A DNA stretch of 15,219 nt from Crocinitomicaceae bacterium. Lineage in GTDB: Bacteria; Bacteroidota; Bacteroidia; Flavobacteriales_D; Sanyastnellaceae. The notes beneath the pieces were generated by a model. It was not told where the DNA came from and made no database searches. It saw nothing but the letters and a program-made list of their open reading frames with translations. The DNA lies in assembly GCA_020848015.1 (NCBI GenBank), contig JADLBA010000311.1, positions 1-15,219 on the forward strand, given 5' to 3'. Below, in pieces: positions 13,475 to 15,219 of the stretch. Made by a program: the position numbers and the translations under genes. The first letter of the stretch is position 1. Each line of letters begins with the position of its first letter.

Positions 13475-14638
13475 TTAGCTCACCAGCGGGCAGCGTTCAA
13501 AAGGAACGGAAGAATCAAAGTGCTTCCTGTATGTGGCCAGTTTACGATAGGGATAAGCGCCGAGATTTTCTGCAATGTGAAGCATTTTTGGATTAAAATC
13601 ACCGATCCAGGTAAGGATGGTATTATTGTATCGCTTTAACGTTACTATGTTTTCTTCTGCCCATTTGATCATCGCCCCTTCCACCCCTTTGCCATGATAA
13701 TCACAGTCAACACCGAAGATGATACCTACCATGGTATTCCGCTTCGCAAACAATTTGTAGTATAAAAACAGCATCTTGCCCCACCAATTGAGATTGCCAT
13801 TGAGATGGCGGAAAATCTCATTGAGTTCGGGAAGATTGATGTAAAATGCAATGGGCTTTTCATGATGATAAACAAATACCATAATATCCGGATCCATTAC
13901 AGGCTTTATGCTTTTTACAATAGAGTGTGCTTGCCGTCTTTGCATCTTCTTAAACCCTGCAAAACCACCCCAGGCATTGTTATAGATTGTCAGAAAATCT
14001 TCTGAAATTTTTTCGATACTTTTTCCGCGGGCGCTGCTGATGGAATACCCGGGTTCACTCATAAGCATATTTGTTTTTCTTACGAAAACCTCCTGCGCAG
14101 GAATATTCAAGTCTCTTTTGAAACAGATTTGTTCGAAGTAAATACGAAAGCCGGCGGCCTCGAAAAACTTTTGGTAGTAGGGCGGATTGTAATTCATCCG
14201 GTAGCTGCTCATATCGGTGAAGTTCTCCGTTAGCAATCCCCAGAAAGTGTCTCTCTCGCCAAAATTGATCGGACCATCTACTGTATCCATTCCTTTCTCT
14301 TTCAGCCATTCGCAGGCTGTATCCAATAGTTTTCGAGCTGCAGTATCGTTGTCGGTGCACTCAAAAAATCCGAGACCGCCTACTTTGTATTTTTGTCCCG
14401 ACGAGAATTTTGGATGAATAAAGGCTGCAGTTCTTCCAATCGCTGTACCAGTGGTATCGGTAAGAATCCAACGAATCGCCTCCCCTTCGCGGAAATATTT
14501 ATTTTTTGATGGATTAAAAACAGCTTTTATATCCTGCCTGAGATGCGGTATCCAGTTAGCATCATCTTTATAGATCAGGAAAGGAAGATGAATCCATTGA
14601 TCCTCCTGTGAAGAAGAGGTTACCCTACTGATATTCAT
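13475..14638 (-). CDS. GNAT-superfamily-like acyltransferase, unknown substrate
   Basis: This 387-residue cytoplasmic protein has no signal peptide. It opens with residues typical of a large Bacteroidota GNAT-like group: FLIYKDDANWIPHLRQDIKA and a KNKYFREGEA segment near 48. An N-terminal GNAT-like half follows (TAIGRTAAFIHPKF, VGGLGFFECTDNDTAARKLL, residues about 65-110) with GPINFGERDTFWGLL near 122-136 and NYNPPYYQKFFEAAGF near 148-163. The C-terminal half (about 195-380) contains a second GNAT-like fold with MVFVYHHEKPIAFYINLPEL and a C-terminal VGIIFGVDCDYHGKGVEGAM motif, whose Y-x-G-KG resembles an acetyl-CoA loop. It is probably an N-acetyl- or acyltransferase made of two GNAT-like halves. 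The substrate is unknown, and the family name beyond GNAT is not certain. Confidence 0.78.
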   Translation of the reverse strand: MNISRVTSSSQEDQWIHLPFLIYKDDANWIPHLRQDIKAVFNPSKNKYFREGEAIRWILTDTTGTAIGRTAAFIHPKFSSGQKYKVGGLGFFECTDNDTAARKLLDTACEWLKEKGMDTVDGPINFGERDTFWGLLTENFTDMSSYRMNYNPPYYQKFFEAAGFRIYFEQICFKRDLNIPAQEVFVRKTNMLMSEPGYSISSARGKSIEKISEDFLTIYNNAWGGFAGFKKMQRRQAHSIVKSIKPVMDPDIMVFVYHHEKPIAFYINLPELNEIFRHLNGNLNWWGKMLFLYYKLFAKRNTMVGIIFGVDCDYHGKGVEGAMIKWAEENIVTLKRYNNTILTWIGDFNPKMLHIAENLGAYPYRKLATYRKHFDSSVPFERCPLVS

Positions 14639-14815
14639 ACAAACAAAAATCCGCTATAAAAGTAAGCATACTCTGCAATTGCTGGATTAAGGGGGAGAAT
14701 TGTGAGATTAAGAATCCATTCATGTTCTTTTTGTGACGGCTCGGGATCTCCTATGTTTGATTTTCAATACAACTTTGAAGTGCTTACTTTCGTCCCCATT
14801 TTGAAATATAAATCA

Positions 14816-15219
14816 ATGAATATGAAAAAAGTCCTTTTGACTACATTCTTTGTATCGCTGTCAATTTATTTTTTCGCTCAAATGGTTCAACCGTCGCCCA
14901 AGGTGTTAGCAGGATATGGTGCTTCTGCAGTTTCAGCAATGGGTGATGAGGAAATTAAATGGTTAAATTTTCTTGCTGACCAGATGTGTATTGTGAACTT
15001 GAACCCTGAAAAATCAAGTGGGCTGGAAGATATTAATAACCGGCTCGATCAGGGAACTCCTGCAAAAGTGGTTGTCAGTTCAGATGAGTTCAATCCATTT
15101 TTTTATCACATCGAGCCGCAGGAAAGCAACCAATATTATCGCTTCGGCGAAACAGGATACACGGTTTTCGTCTATTCAAAACAACGGCTGGAAGTGCTGT
15201 ACGATCGCTATAAAAAGAA
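14816..15219 (+). CDS. Secreted hypothetical protein (partial, N-terminus)
   Basis: An open frame runs from ATG 14816 (or ATG 14822, two codons later) to the window edge, 134 codons plus two bases. The N-terminus (MNMKKVLLTTFFVSLSIYFF, then AQ) is a clear signal peptide with a cleavage site after AQ or nearby. The mature part shows DEEIKWLNFLADQMCIVNLN, a NNRLDQGTPAKVVVSSDEF stretch and a YYRFGETGYTVFVYSKQRLE segment. I do not recognise the family. It is divergent from the acyltransferase gene, with 177 bases between the starts. The possible -7 box TACTTTCG (14785-14792) has no well-spaced -33 partner. Confidence 0.7.
   Translation, partial: MNMKKVLLTTFFVSLSIYFFAQMVQPSPKVLAGYGASAVSAMGDEEIKWLNFLADQMCIVNLNPEKSSGLEDINNRLDQGTPAKVVVSSDEFNPFFYHIEPQESNQYYRFGETGYTVFVYSKQRLEVLYDRYKK

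Overview
The window looks like a chromosomal fragment of a member of the Bacteroidota. The evidence is the promoter style (TAnnTTTG -7 boxes ahead of three transcription units), the near absence of purine-rich ribosome binding sites, and the gene content: paired secreted M16 peptidases, a DAHP synthase with a C-terminal chorismate mutase, an MbnP-type lipoprotein, and a tyrosine recombinase with a YSLK box. No genus can be named from this.

Layout. At 1-1580 (minus strand) there is a pair of M16 zinc peptidase genes; the second is cut by the window edge. At 2144-4951 (plus strand) four tightly packed envelope genes form a probable metal operon, most likely copper: a small Cys-motif membrane protein, a Met-rich outer-membrane barrel, an MbnP-like lipoprotein and a small c-type cytochrome. 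At 4952-5692 there is no intact gene, but a decayed piece of a type I restriction HsdR C-terminus is readable. A fumarylacetoacetase-family hydrolase (5693-6307) and a DAHP synthase/chorismate mutase (6300-7424) converge with an 8-bp overlap.

From about 7600 to 11510 lies a small accessory element ending in a tyrosine integrase beside a tRNA-Leu gene. It carries a Lys/Ala-rich protein split at an A8 run, a RelB/RelE-like toxin-antitoxin pair, a small membrane protein, a broken 3TM-holin-like gene, a small phage-type protein and a broken DUF2335-like membrane protein. At least four one-base frame changes, all of the same sign (one base missing), fall in this stretch, while the long core genes around it are open. 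That points to a decaying cryptic prophage or satellite, to local sequence error at homopolymers, or in one case to programmed slippage. Two clusters of short repeats flank the integrase gene and could be recombinase or regulator binding sites.

Three tRNA genes follow (Lys-TTT, Leu-GAG, Leu-CAG, minus strand) with a promoter and a terminator. After them come a secreted glycine-rich protein (12265-13173), a GNAT-type acyltransferase (13475-14638, minus) and the start of an unrecognised secreted protein (14816 to the window end).

I see no CRISPR array, rRNA or insertion sequence. The most interesting parts are the MbnP/cytochrome operon and the tRNA-linked mini-element with its possible frameshift site and palindrome cluster.
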